A stretch of DNA of 64,000 bases from the NCBI GenBank assembly GCA_022606135.1, contig JABYQN010000004.1, forward strand, positions 1,364,001-1,428,000. Direction: 5' to 3'. The translations under genes were made by a program, and so were the position numbers. This document shows positions 22,497 to 34,387 of this stretch, one piece after another. The stretch's first letter is position 1, and every line of letters starts with the position of its first letter. This DNA comes from Fomes fomentarius (Eukaryota; Basidiomycota; Agaricomycetes; Polyporales; Polyporaceae). The notes under the pieces were generated by a model that was not told the origin of the DNA, did no database searches, and saw only the letters and a program-made list of their open reading frames with translations.

Positions 22497-24680
22497 ATGA
22501 AGTCTGCGTTGGAGAGATTGTCAGCGTATACCCATTCATCGGCGTGGGTACTAGAGCCGGAGCCGTCGACGTTCGCGCCGAACAATAAATGGTCGAACAA
22601 GGACATGGACCCAGTTCCGCCGCACAAGGTATGTTCTTCTCTTGCGCCTCTGTGCGAAACATTGGGTAGAAGTGCGACACCAATCCGGGCTCGCATATAC
22701 AGAGAACATGGACGACATTCAACTATATCGCGTATTGGATGTCGGACGCGACGAACGTTGCCGCGTGGGAGCTTGCATCCAGTATGCTTGCAATTGGGCT
22801 TTCGTGGTACGTCTTGATGTCCTCATTAAATGCGTTGTGCTATATGCCTCACTTCAGTGACATATTGACCTCATTCTCCACCAAGGCGGCAAGCCCTCCC
22901 TGCGATCGCAGTTGGACACATAATCATCTCGGTCGTAATGGTTCTTAATGGGACCATTGGTGCCCGACTTCATATTCCCTTCCCAGTCCTGAACCGCTCG
23001 TCGTTCGGGTTCTGGTTCAGTTATTTCAGTGTCGTCTCACGCGTCGTGCTATCCTTGTTCTGGTTCGGCATCCAGACGTATACTGGCTCAGAATGCGTGT
23101 ACCAGGTATGCAATGCAACAGTGTCAGAACGGACTAGAATTGACGCGGCGGCCGCGTAGATGTTGAAAGCGATCTGGCCCTCCTTAGCACGGCTCCATAA
23201 CGGACTGTCGCCTAACGCGCATATAACGACATCTGGTTCGTCTTGCCATCCCGTCGAGTACGTTTCGTGAAGCTCATGTTCATATTCTATCCATGCAGGG
23301 ATGCTTTGCTACTTCCTCTACTGGCTGATCCAGCTGCCCTTGATGCTCGTTTCCCCGCAGAAAATTCGCTGGCTGTTCATGATCAAGGCAATCATCGTGC
23401 CTCCAGCTTGGCTGGCGATTATGATATGGGCATTCGTGAAAGTTCCCTCGAGCAGGGGTTTGTTCGAGCAGCATACTAGCCTTTCGGGGAGCGCGTTATC
23501 CTATGCATGGTTGAGTGCGCTTAACAGCGCGCTGGGTATATATTCAACGCTTGCAGTCAATATTCCGGACTTCACTGTAAGGCTTGTCCCTATCTCTACC
23601 AGTGCAGCAGATTTTTGACATGTTTGAGCAGCGGTATGCCACAGACGAGAGAGCGTGAGTTGCATACCAAACCATCCACAGACCGCCCATAACTTAATGC
23701 GATTGGCAGCCAATACGTCCAGCTCTTCATCATCCCCGTCGCATTCACCCTCGTCGGGTTCATGGGTATCGCCGTGACCTCTGCGGGCATCGTACTCTAC
23801 GACGCCGTCCTCTGGGACCCGCTCTCGTTGATAGATCGATGGGACAACCGCGCCGCCGCGTTCTTCGCTTCCTTCAGCTTTGTTCTCGCGACCCTCGGAA
23901 CGAACATCTCCGCCAACTCGCTCTCCGCAGCAAACGACATGACAGTGTTGTTCCCGCGCTACATCAACATCCGTCGCGGGCAGGTCATCTGTGCGATACT
24001 CGGTGGATGGGCATTGGCCCCTTGGGAGATCCTTGCGAGTGCACAGGGGTTCCTGTCGTTCATGAATGGGTATACGGTGTTCTTGGGCCCGTTCGCAGGT
24101 ATCATGGTCGCGGACGTGAGTGCTGTCTTCTCAGCCTTAATCGTGTTGACTGATTTCACCCTCTCGTGAAGTATTGGATTGTACACAAGTGCAAAGTGGA
24201 CGTTCCCGCCATGTACCGCCCTCATGGTCGGTACAGGTATACTTACGGATTTGTAGGTCGACGGCCTTCGTAATTCGCGAAGTCGCGTTGCTAATGAGAG
24301 GCCTATCTTTTTCTAGAACTGGCGCGCGGTCGTCACCATCCTAGTCTCGGTGCCGCCCAACCTGCCCGGACTCATTTCCGCGGTCAATCCGAAGATCAGG
24401 ATTGGCGGAGCGACGAAACTGTTCAGTTTTGCCTGGATTTTTGGGGCGCGTATCTGCGTCTGACTGTCTGCTTACCTGTGGCTGACGGTGATCTCTTGTG
24501 CAGTTCACTGTCTCGGTCGTGGTTTACTCTCTGCTTTCGCTCGCGTTCCCTGCGAGGGAGACCTTCATACCCGAGGCAATAACCAGCGATTCGGATGTCG
24601 ATCACACGTCCGCTAGCGATGACAGGTCGTCAAGACACGAGAAGCAGAGCATGAGCGCGGAGGTCAGCCCCGTTGCATGA
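22497..24680 (+). CDS. NCS1-family nucleobase/vitamin permease, Fur type
   Basis: NCS1 permeases are proton- or sodium-coupled importers in the plasma membrane for uracil, allantoin, cytosine/purines, thiamine or nicotinamide riboside. The spliced exons match the family along their length: WSNKDMDPVPPHK near the N-terminus, then ATNVAAWELASSMLAIGLSW (TM1), IGARLHIPFPVLNRSSFGFW, the SLFWFGIQTYTGSE helix, NIPDFTRYA, and TNISANSLSAANDMTVLFP near 23900. Later exons give NWRAVVTILVSVPPNLPGL and a final hydrophobic stretch before an acidic, Ser-rich cytosolic tail. About 12 membrane segments are expected. The start is the ATG at 22497 and the stop TGA at 24678. The gene has at least seven introns and I saw no broken junction. 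The resemblance is to the Fur subgroup rather than cytosine permeases; the substrate cannot be read from the sequence. Confidence 0.88.
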
Positions 24681-26554
24681 TACAAGCAATGAGTTGTCAC
24701 GCAGACACCACATGGCAAGGAAATAGCGAAATAGATGTTGTATCACCAAGGCTGTAGTGTTCGACTCAGGTCAATATGTGCCAGTTATGCCTCTTCTTGA
24801 GGGGCCAGCGGTAGGGCTAGACCGAATCATCCATCGGGAGGGGTGATCTAATATACGGATGTGACGTTCGCCTGGTCACGAATCGTGACTACACGACTTT
24901 CTCTTTCAAGCCACTGGCAGCACGTTGCTTCCACTGTTCTCGTTAATCCTGCCTCTCTGACCCGTACCGCTATGGATATGATACTCATCCCGATTGAACG
25001 GAGGAAGGTTTCCAGCCATTATGTGTGAAGTACAGTACTAATGGCCAGGCAAAATCACTGCCGCGAAGGTGGTAGTAGTATTCTTCACTGCTGGCACGAA
25101 CTGTCTCATAATTCATCAGTAGATCTCGGGTCACTCTCAGGCAAGGCAAGCCGCATGTGAGTACACAATGATATATAGGTTCTTCGTAGGCTGGTAAGTC
25201 CCAGTGGCCTAGCTGGGAAACAAGCTTGGGCGAGATGCACAGTACTGACAGCCCGTGGGGCCGGGCGGGATCGGGCGGACCTGTAAGTTATCTTATGTTC
25301 ACAAAAAGTATACCCAATTGCCGCATCGTCACCGTCAGGATTCGGAAGGATTCAAGGAAGGCCATCGTTGCATGCTGTTCGTGCCCTCTGACTCACCTTG
25401 TCTAAGTTCCGGTTATCTGCGGCTTGATCACTGCCTCCTGCGGAGGCTTTTCTTTTGATCCTAGTATCCTTATACATAAGGGTCCTCGCAATCCCCTCTT
25501 TCGCTGTTCAAGGGCACACTCGGACGTTCCTTTCCTGGTCTCGCTGCATCATGTCGAGCTGTGCATCACCTTGGGGGATCGTAGGACGAACACACAGGAC
25601 GGACTGGGACTCATGAACGAGGGGAAGGCCTTCTGTCAACGTCTCACGTCATTGCTCAACGTATCGGTGGTGGTGCATTCCGCGGGGCTCGTGAAGAGTG
25701 AGCTGGAACGTGTTTTTGTGAGCGTTCTTAGCTGATTATGGGTTCTCTCTGCTGTAACTCTCATACACCTCATTTTGGAGCATGTGGTAAGGCTGCTGAA
25801 AGACGCGGCGGCTGCAGCCTGAGCTGATAACGTATCGTCGCGAATCAGCTCAGGCTCCCAGATTGTGTCCGCCATTGCGCTGGGTTGGGGCAGAAATTTC
25901 CATACTGCTGGAACGTGATGGGGAAGGATTTCTTTGAAATGAGATCAAATGAGCCCAATGAGACTAAATAGTCCCAGGCGGAGATGCTGACACTAGTTGA
26001 GATGGACGGGAGGCTAAGAAGGCAGCATGGGTGACGTATGGCGGCGTGCGATCATAACGGAGACTAATCGCGAATCGCAATTTCATCTGGGTAGAAGTAT
26101 GAAGTTTGCGGCAAGTAGAAATAAAGGGTCACTCCAGTCCTGTGCACATTCACTGCAATCGATTGCTTCACTGATCCACTTCCACTGCCGACTTGCGGAC
26201 TTGGACATCCTACGCCGCCGCCGCGCGATTGAGAGGCGTGCATCGCAGGTTCGATGACCCGCCACCTTCTCCCGATGCCGGCTGCCGCCTGGGATATCCA
26301 AGTACGACCTGTTATAGAGGGGAGGTGACTCAGCCACACAAAAGCTGATCAAATCTAGTGCAGGATCAACCTCAAGTGAAGAGAACCTCAACGCTGTTCC
26401 AGGGTGCGGTAGTGCAGCTGCAGTTCGAAATGGATGCATCGACCTCAACATTGCGAGGTCGGTGCGATGGCTCTCGTCATCCGAGTCTTTCCTGCTTACC
26501 CTATCGCTCCCATATCTGCTCCACGACTGTCCCCGTCCTATATGCCTCGTCGAG
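24681..26554. other. Long intergenic region before pyruvate decarboxylase
   Basis: No supported gene over about 1.9 kb. Short frames, for example 25255-25735 (+) and 26083-26592 (-), lack motifs. The length suggests an extended promoter for pyruvate decarboxylase or decayed sequence. Confidence 0.5.
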
Positions 26555-26562
26555 TATATAAG
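26555..26562 (+). promoter_or_regulatory. TATA box of the pyruvate decarboxylase gene
   Basis: TATATAAG lies 79 bases before the ATG at 26641, as expected for a strongly expressed glycolytic-type gene. Confidence 0.75.
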
Positions 26563-26640
26563 CTCGTCCGACTCGTCGTCGACAACTCCCACAATCCATT
26601 ACACTTCTATCCTCCGGGCCTACCTACGATCACATCTAGA

Positions 26641-29141
26641 ATGACTACTCAGGCCGTCGCGTCGTTGCAGTCCGAGGTCAACCGCCTCCCACATGAGTTC
26701 CACACACTCAAGGCGGGCAATGAGTCTACTCTTGCTGCCGAGACACTCCATGTTGGCCAATACCTCGTAGAGCGCCTTGTTCAGCTCGGAATCACTGTGC
26801 GTCCATGCTCCACGGATTATCGTTATGCATGCAGCTGATCGACATGCGATAGAAAATGTTCGGTGTCCCCGGTGACTTCAACCTGGGTACGTGCTTGTGC
26901 GTAGTTATCTGCACATATATTCACTCACCACTGTTCTGCAGGCTTCCTCGTACGTTGCTACGCTCTATGCGAACTTAGACTGTGTCTCATTGATTGATCG
27001 CTTGTCAGGACTTTGTTGAAGATCATCCTAAGATCGACTGGGTCGGCAACTGGTATGTATTCACTACGCGTCTATGTTTACCGTAACCTCACGTATTTCG
27101 TGCGATAGTAACGAACTGAACGCGTCGTACGCCGCTGACGGTTATGCGCGCGTGCATGACGGGAAGCTCGGTGTGCTTCTCACGACGTACGCGGTTAATG
27201 CATAGCTGGCGAACTTCCGCTCATGATTCTCAGATTTGGTGTTGGAGAGTTGAGTGCCATGAACGGCATCGCCGGAGGTGAGTGCAAAACATGATTTGCT
27301 TGAATGTCGTCAATTTGACGCATATACCCACTTAGCTTTCTCTGAACACGTCCCCGTACTCCAAATTGTCGGTGTTCCAAGTACCTCTCAACAAAAGGCA
27401 AAGCCAATGCTACACCACACTTTGGGTGACGGCCGGTATGTGCTATGGCTCGTATATGTAGCTGCTATCTGGGAGCTGATCTTGCCCCACTTGCCCCAGG
27501 TATGATGCGTACTTCAAGGTGGCACAGCAATTCACCATCGCGCACGCTACGCTCGAGACGGCAGAGACAGCTGCTGCCGAGATTGATCGCGTACTTACTG
27601 AATGCCTTGTTAAAGTTGGTGTTCTGTCGATTTCGGGGATGCATTCGGCTAACGAGAGCGACGATGATTATAGGCTCGACCAGTGTACCTCATGTTGCCT
27701 ACAGATATTGCCTATGTCCGTATCCCTGCGACGCGGCTTAGAACGCCTCTGAGCATCGAGCCTCCAGAGAACGACGCGGAGACGGAGGAGTTCGTGCTCA
27801 ATGAGATCATCAAGCTCGTCGAGGAAGCGAAGAATGATGTCATTGTTCTGGTCGATGCTTGTGCTATCAGACATGGCGTCAAGAAGGAGGTTGAGGAGCT
27901 GATCAACCATACTGGCTTCCCTGTCTACTCGGCGCCCATGGGCAAGACCGCGGTCGATGAGACCTACTCGCGTTACGGAGGGGTAAGCATAGTTCCATGA
28001 GCACATAGTATGACTTTGCTGAACCTTGTTTTTCAGATCTACGTCGGCTCTATCTCGCACGATCACATCAAAGAGAAAGTTGAGGCGGCAACACTCATCC
28101 TATCTATTGGTGGATTGAAGAGCGACTTCAACACCGGAAACTTCACATATCACATATCTACACAACGCACCGTCGAGGTGAGGAGTCCGTTGCTCGTTCA
28201 TTGTGTTCAAGAGCTCATATGAGCGATTATCTAGTTGCACTCCGACAGTACCCGTGTACAATTCGCGGGTTTCCCAGGCATCGGGATGAAGCGTCTCCTG
28301 CCCAAGCTCACAGCGCGTCTTCAACCCTCAAAGGGCGACGCGCTTCAGATCTCAGTGCCGAAGTTTGAGCTCCCACTCCCGCAAGAGAACAACGAGATTA
28401 TCTCGCACACTTGGCTGTGGCCTCGTGTCGGGCAGTTTTTCAGGCCGAAGGATATCATTGTCGCAGAGACGGGGACGTCCAGCTTCGGTGTACGTGATGT
28501 CCCGCTGCCGTCTGGTGCGGTCTTCGTCAGCCAGATTCTCTGGGGCAGTATTGGCTGGACAGTCGGCAGCACGCTCGGTGCGGCATTTGCTGGCTTGGAC
28601 CGCCAGCTCGGGCGGACCATCCTGTTCATCGGCGATGGCAGTCTGTGAGTACACGATACACTGTGCAGCTCTTGCGGCTAAACTGACGTTCGACGATAGG
28701 CAATTGACTGTACAGGAACTGGCCGTCATGATACACCACCGTCTCAACCCCATCATCTTCGTGCTCAACAACAACGGATACACCATCGAGCGGTACGTGC
28801 ACGGCAAGACGCGCAAGTACAACGACATTTCTAGCTGGTGCGTTTTCTCTTCTACTCCTTCGGCCATCCATCGTGCATCGATGCTGACTTGATGCACGTC
28901 TGTATATAGGAAGTGGACGAAGCTGTTGGATACGCTCGGCGGCGAGGAGGGCAAGACAGCCAGGTCGTACACAGTGCGCACGAAGCAGGAGCTGTCGAAC
29001 CTCCTCGACGACGCGACGTTCGCCAAGGCGGAGATTATCCAGCTCGTCGAGCTCATCATGGAGCAGGACGATGCGCCCCGCGCGCTCAAGGTCCAGGCGG
29101 AGCTTAGCGGGAAGACGAATCGCTATACTAGTGACATTTGA
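26641..29141 (+). CDS. PDC1: Pyruvate decarboxylase
   Basis: Thiamine-diphosphate enzyme that decarboxylates pyruvate to acetaldehyde and CO2 in the cytosol, the step before alcohol dehydrogenase in fermentation. Exon by exon the frame gives [50 protein letters not shown] with the catalytic Glu of the ThDP N-terminal domain, and [18 protein letters not shown]. The middle domain holds [13 protein letters not shown] and [13 protein letters not shown]. The C-terminal ThDP domain holds [17 protein letters not shown], split by an intron after GDGSL, then [16 protein letters not shown]; together these form the GDG...NN cofactor motif. The start is the ATG at 26641 and the stop TGA at 29139. At least nine introns; all junctions I checked keep frame. 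Length is about 600 residues, normal for the family. Confidence 0.95.
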
Positions 29142-31314
29142 TTTTTGAGCATCGCAGTTAGAGCGTGTGAGAGAGGGGCAGTGAAGAGGTGGAAGGTGGA
29201 AGTGAACTTGAAGGAAATGTGCAGCATCGTGTTCGGGTCACCCAGTCGCTCGAGCTCCTGAACCCCCAACTCTCGTGTATTGTGTTCTAGATACCTGTTG
29301 TTGTAGTATCATCTTATGATCGACCTATAGAGTTTTACCTGTCTCAATGATGCAGAGCCGCATTGTGGTACCGTTGATGCGTCTAGCCTTGCTGACGCCC
29401 CAATCAAGAAATACGAGTCGACACGTTCTTGCTCTACATAGTTCTCATTTCTGCACGTCTCCCAAGTCTGATCACGCTACATGGGAGATAGAGGACGACC
29501 GTCCGCTCTCGCTGTCTGAGCTGCACGGTGTCCATAGTGATAGTTGGAGGGATGGTGTGACGTTCACTGGCAGCGACCCGCCGGCAACCAACTTGGCGCA
29601 GTAGCTGACTGTTCCAAGCTCCTTCCCATTCGCCAGTTCGAGTTGAGAGGTCAAATCCGAGGGAGGTAGGACAGGCTCAGGCTGATAGCGGGAGCACCAG
29701 GACTGAAGATGGATATTCGGGACCAGATCACGTGTTTTGTATCTTGAACCTTTCCAAGTCCCTCTCAAGTGGGGACAGGCAGCGCCCGCTAGCCGACGGA
29801 CAGCTTACTTAAGAAGATGAGCCTCTGATGGACATTATCTCTCTCGTTGATGAAAGGATCATGTCATCTTATCTAGTCTTATCTCTGTCCTGAGTTCGAT
29901 AACCGAGACGCGATCAAGAGACTGAGGCCTCACAGATGGTCATGTCCCCCTTACACCATTTATTAGCATTTCATATGCCCTACAGCACTTGTAATCGACC
30001 ACGGGTGTTCCCAGGAGCATCCAGAATATCGATGTTATGCTACGATCAGAATATGGCCATGGCATGTTCACATTCTGGCTGTTCTGCTTGCAGAGCATGG
30101 AGCAGTGGCAATGCCTCGGGTCGTGCTAGTCGTAGCCCAGCCTCTCCCGCTCGGCTCTTCCAATCAACTTACAGCACGCCCAGGTATTAATCATAGAAGA
30201 TAGACCATAATGTTAGCGTTATGTCTGCGCATTCTTTCTGTCCCTTGCAAAGGGTAATGCTGTAGGATCCGAAGTAGTGAGCACTATGAGTGCTGCGTTC
30301 AGACGGGCGCCTAATGCACCTCCGAGGCGCCTGCCCTTGGAATCGCACTTGACTTGCAGTCCGCCCTTGCTCGAAATCTGCCCAACAAACACATTTGGAG
30401 GTACTTTTGTAACCAACTGCTTGACTTGTTCGAGCTACATTTTTGATTATCCCTCAGTAATGTCTGATTCTCCACCCATGCACCACCAGATGTCCATAAG
30501 CCAGTCAACAAACGCAAAATCGGCTCCGAACGATTTGTTGTAGATCATAGTAAGAAACTATCTGAGGCAATTTGTAGACCGATAAAAGATGATTACGGAC
30601 TGCAGACATTCATACCACCGACATAGCGAACTTCAGCGTCTCTTCCTGGTCTCTCCACCATCTAATCTACAATCTGGGTCATTAGATACGACGGCATCTC
30701 GGCGGCTTCCACTATCTCCCATCAGTGACCAGGAGACGCTGGGCCGCGCGCTAAAGGGCATTTGGCAGAGGGTTACACTGCCAGACACCAGACCAGTGGA
30801 AATTGCAGTCAGTGCGGATTGTGGTAATTGGGGTCAGAACTAGTGGAAATCAAAGACTCAACCTGGCATGTGGATGCCACAATCCCACTCAGTCATCATG
30901 ATGAGCTGAGAATTGATGCCGAGAAAGTGCAGAAAGCCCTGAAAAAGGAAAGACATCCAAAAAACTCGATCTCTTGACAACAACACTGATGGAGGCATTG
31001 AGATAAAGGCACTCCACCAACTCAGCCATCTAACCCTTCGTAAGTGTGTACAAAACACTTGTTTTACCAGTCGATATGTGAAGACAACAAAGTATAATCA
31101 GTCTTCGAAGCAGTTTGCAGCAGGACTGCCTCCTGTGACATCCAATCAGCATACAGGGGATAACCCCAGAGCACACTTCGTGGGTAGCCTGCCTGTAAGT
31201 GGAGAACTGAGCAACATAGTAGTAGTGTTACTCAGTGAAGTTCATAACGAAGGACGTCCCAGCAGAAGGGTCGTTCACTGTGAAAACTGAAGTCCGTCAG
31301 TCACGTGTGTTCCC
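29142..31314. other. Intergenic stretch with possible unrecognised relics
   Basis: No intact gene. A minus-strand segment at about 30219-30540 has protein-like pieces (FAFVDWLMDIWWCMGGESD and VPPNVFVGQISSKGGLQVKC) interrupted by a stop and lying in different frames. It may be a remnant of an unknown gene or mobile element. No reverse transcriptase, integrase or transposase motif was seen. Confidence 0.35.
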
Positions 31315-31405
31315 AGCCGCCCGTCTCAGCAGATATCAACTAGCGGCCGCCCGTACCAGTAAATATCAACTGGATAGCCGCCCGTTCCACCTGGTATCTA
31401 CTGTC
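31315..31405 (+). repeat. Imperfect tandem repeat, three units of about 30 bases
   Basis: Units start with AGCCGCCCGT, CGGCCGCCCGT and AGCCGCCCGT and continue with ...CAGATATCAACT, ...AGTAAATATCAACT and ...CCTGGTATCTACT. They diverge at several positions, so the array is not very recent. Confidence 0.8.
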
Positions 31406-31638
31406 ATAGATCATGTCTACCACTTTCCAGGTTGAGTCTTTCATTTCTACTGGAATTTTCCTACGATTTCCACAATCTCACCATTTTCCTTCAATTTCCA
31501 CTTTTCGCTGTCTGGCGGTGTACCGGTCCCCATCTCAAGTTCATCTCACAACCAGGCCATCCGCCAATCCTAGTCAAGAGGGAGGCTATCCCAGAGGGTG
31601 GTGGTCGAGGTGGGACTTGAATTCGAGAAGAGGGATAT

Positions 31639-31735
31639 CTTATCAGGGAAGCCACGTGTGGTTTCTTTTGGGTAGCCACGTATAATCTTATCTGAGTAGC
31701 CACTTGTAATTTTATCTGGGTAACCACGTGTGAAT
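31639..31735 (+). repeat. Imperfect tandem repeat, four units of about 24 bases
   Basis: Each unit reads approximately TTATCTGGGTAGCCACGTGTAAT, with the core GTAGCCACGT or a one-base variant in each. The array lies about 230 bases from the other minisatellite at 31315, and both sit in a gene-free region, which suggests remnants of a non-coding repetitive element. Confidence 0.85.
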
Positions 31736-32022
31736 CTTGTTTTCATACCTCTTGCCTCTCAGCCTTGACACTGGCTGCTAGATCTTTCAATAGCCATCAC
31801 CTGGAGGAGTGCTATGACTTCAGATCTGCGGAATAATACCCGCCAAGCAAGAGACAGTCGCTAGACGTGGTACTGAGGCAAAACGGTATGCAGTACTATT
31901 CATGTACTGGCATGGCCCTACTAGAATGTCAGAGCTCATCCATACCACATGGCCGTGGCATGAACATTCATTGCTACGTTGTTTCAGTTCCATCATAACA
32001 GCCTAGCGAGCTCGAGTCCAAT

Positions 32023-33368
32023 CTACATTCCGGGAACAATAACCGCCCGGAAACGCGCAGATGAGCGCCGTTCATACGCTTCTTGCGCGCGTTCGAGCGG
32101 GAAGGTCTCCACGAAGCACTTGATGTTATGCGCCAGTGCAAAATCAAGGCAGTCCTCGCTATCTTTCGCATCACCACATATCCACCCGCGGATGGACAAT
32201 CGCGAGCCTACCAAGGCAACTACGGTGCGTGGTCAGTACTATCTGCGATGGCGCTCGAAAATAATGATATTCAGCACTCACTAGGAGATATGGACATCGG
32301 TTCAGTCTCGAGGGCAAGGAGGAGGAGGGTCCCATCGACTGCCAGACCAGGGAGCAGCTTCTCAGTTACGCTGGCGTTTGGGGCCGTGCAGGCGATGACC
32401 TTCGCGCCACCAAGGGCCTTCAAGGCCTCGGCCTAGTCCACGTTCGACCCGTCGACGTACACATGTGCGCCCAACTCTTTGGAGAAAGACTCTTTTGCGG
32501 GTCCAGAGGAGAGCGCAACGACGCGATAGCCCATGGCCCTCGCGATTTGAAGCGCGAGATGACCCAGTCCGCTAAATGGTTGCACTCGGATGAGCAACCA
32601 AATCATCAGGGGGCGAGGCAGGAAGATGTACCCGATGCCTTGTATCGCAACATAATCCGGTGGCAGCACGTTCATGTGACGAAGAGAGTCTAAGGTATAC
32701 CACGTTGCCGGTCAATCCATGGCCCCAAGATATAGACGATATACTCACTGAAGACGGTGATACCGGCACAAAGCAGAGGAGCAGCTTGTACCGGGTCAAT
32801 ATCCTTGGGGACCGAGACAGCCGCCTCGCTGCGCAGGGTGACATACTCGGCACACCCGCCGTCCCTCAAGATTCCTGAGAATGCTAGTGATAAGAGGCGG
32901 GCCAACGTGGGTGTTAGTACCAGGTTGCCAGTGCGACATACCATTGATATCTTGCTGTTCGCAAGTGACATGATCACCAACGCGGCATCGCGAACAAGTG
33001 TGACAGTGGCCGCCATGCCACCCGCCTCCAACACGCTGGCCGAGCTTCCACACCTTTTCCCCCAGCGGGATTGCTACGACGTCACCAATAATCTCGTGAC
33101 CGGGGATGCGAGGATACTTAATAGGGTAAGCCCCGCTCACGACCTGCTCATCGCTGTTGTGCGGGGCGATAAGAACGATGCCAAAACGGTGCATGTATGA
33201 TAGGAAGGCCTCATACCTTCCACAGACACCACACGCGAGTACCTTCACAACAATATGGTTGTCCTCGGGGTCCCTCCAAGGGACCGTAATCTTCTGGAGC
33301 CTGGCGTCGCCGGGCTCGGTGAACGCGTACGCAGTGTACGAGGGGGGGTGGGGGAGGAAGGTGGTCAT
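32023..33368 (-). pseudogene. Zinc-dependent alcohol dehydrogenase (cinnamyl-ADH/ADH6 type) with one in-frame TAG
   Basis: The family reduces aldehydes to alcohols with NADPH. The ATG at 33368 opens MTTFLPHPPSYTAYAF. Exons then give the catalytic zinc region (LACGVCG, GHEIIGD), the structural zinc site HCHTCSRCRVGDHVTC with four cysteines, GGCAEYVTLRSEAA, LLCAGIT, and the coenzyme-binding GIGGLGHLALQIARAMGYRV formed across an intron near 32570-32620. Downstream come KVIACTAPNA and the C-terminal GSRLSIRGWICGDAKDSEDC, ending in TAG at 32023. The frame is continuous except for TAG at 32433-32435, in DGSNVD*AEALKALGG, where a polar residue would be expected; a single C-to-T change of CAG would do it. 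No intron can remove it. It is probably a null allele or recent pseudogene, unless it is a base error. Confidence 0.82.
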
Positions 33369-33466
33369 AAATTTGGCTTCAAGGATGCGTGCGCGCAAGA
33401 GTCGACGATTGAGAGGTGTGCAAGCCACAGAGAGTGAGTGCTGCTGTCCAACCCAAATATGCATTG

Positions 33467-33606
33467 TGCACTCTTCTTTTATACCCTTCTAGGGGGACCC
33501 GAGCGAGTCAGGTATTCGGGCTTCTTCAACTACGCATCGTGCATTCTCTTTTTGATACCCTCCTCGGGGTATTCGAATCGGGCGTTCGGGTTTCTTCAGT
33601 ACATCC
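33467..33606 (+). repeat. Imperfect direct duplication of about 70 bases in the ADH promoter
   Basis: TGCACTCTTCTTTTATACCC at 33467 is matched by TGCATTCTCTTTTTGATACC at about 33540. Both copies end with closely similar segments, TATTCGGGCTTCTTCAACTA and CGTTCGGGTTTCTTCAGTAC. The copies differ at many sites, so the duplication is old. Only the copy nearest the gene keeps a good TATA box. Confidence 0.7.
33477..33483 (-). promoter_or_regulatory. TATA box of the alcohol dehydrogenase gene
   Basis: TATAAAA on the minus strand, about 110 bases before the ATG at 33368. It supports that start over an in-frame upstream Met-like codon at 33464. It lies in the first copy of an imperfect duplication. 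Confidence 0.65.
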
Positions 33607-34387
33607 ACCTACACAAGCACTGCGATTGGGAGAAACCGTTAGGTTTCTCGTGCAGGGCATCGTAGGTGATTCCACGCACTGTGTTTAGCAAGTCATCCGT
33701 ACTCGGAAAGGCCATCTGCACCGGCGGAAACCTTGCCTTGACTGGAAGTCCTTTTTTGATATTCATTCTCATTTGCGATGCGTGGCCGCAGGTGGCGTCA
33801 TGGTAAGATGAGAAGGCTATTGTACTGTATAAGTCGCGAGTTCACAGAGAGGGGCGACTCATGTAGCATGTGAAGATTCAGAGGCTTGCAACGGTTGATT
33901 CTGTGCTACATTGTACTCACTATGAAGCTCGGGTGGCACCAGTACAGTGGGATCTGTGTGATGACTGCAGTTGAATCAGTAAATTATCAGTTGTAACTCC
34001 GAGGAGTCCCAGTGGGCTGAAGGCTAGTCTATGTCGGGTATTTCCCCTGCACATTCTTACCAGATCACTGAGCTTCCCAGTGAGCCAATAGCATCCGGAC
34101 GAATCCCTGTGGTTCTGGGGATATTTCCGGCATACGTTCAACCAGATTCTCCCTGACCCATGACGTAGGGGGCATTGAGTGGCACCAAAAGTGGCAGAAG
34201 CAATGGCGCTGTCATTTGGCCTAGTTGTGTAAGCTCTGCAGAGTCGAAAAGTGGCGTCGGTCAGAGAAACTTTGTCGAGCAAGGTGATCATACCGCCTGC
34301 GCAGCGCAGACTGGAAGTCTCTCCAGAATACTAGAAGCCAGCATCACCCTACGCAAAGTGAGATCCGTTCCAAGATAACGAGCAGGA
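33607..34387. other. Intergenic, no gene seen
   Basis: Short unsupported frames only. Includes the distal upstream region of the alcohol dehydrogenase gene. Confidence 0.5.

Noticed and set aside
26083..26592. 169-codon minus-strand frame upstream of PDC
   Set aside because: Overlaps the PDC TATA box and has no motif.
9286..33368. Repeat-induced point mutation as the source of the stops
   Set aside because: Neighbouring codons show no dense C-to-T changes; one lesion per gene does not fit that process.
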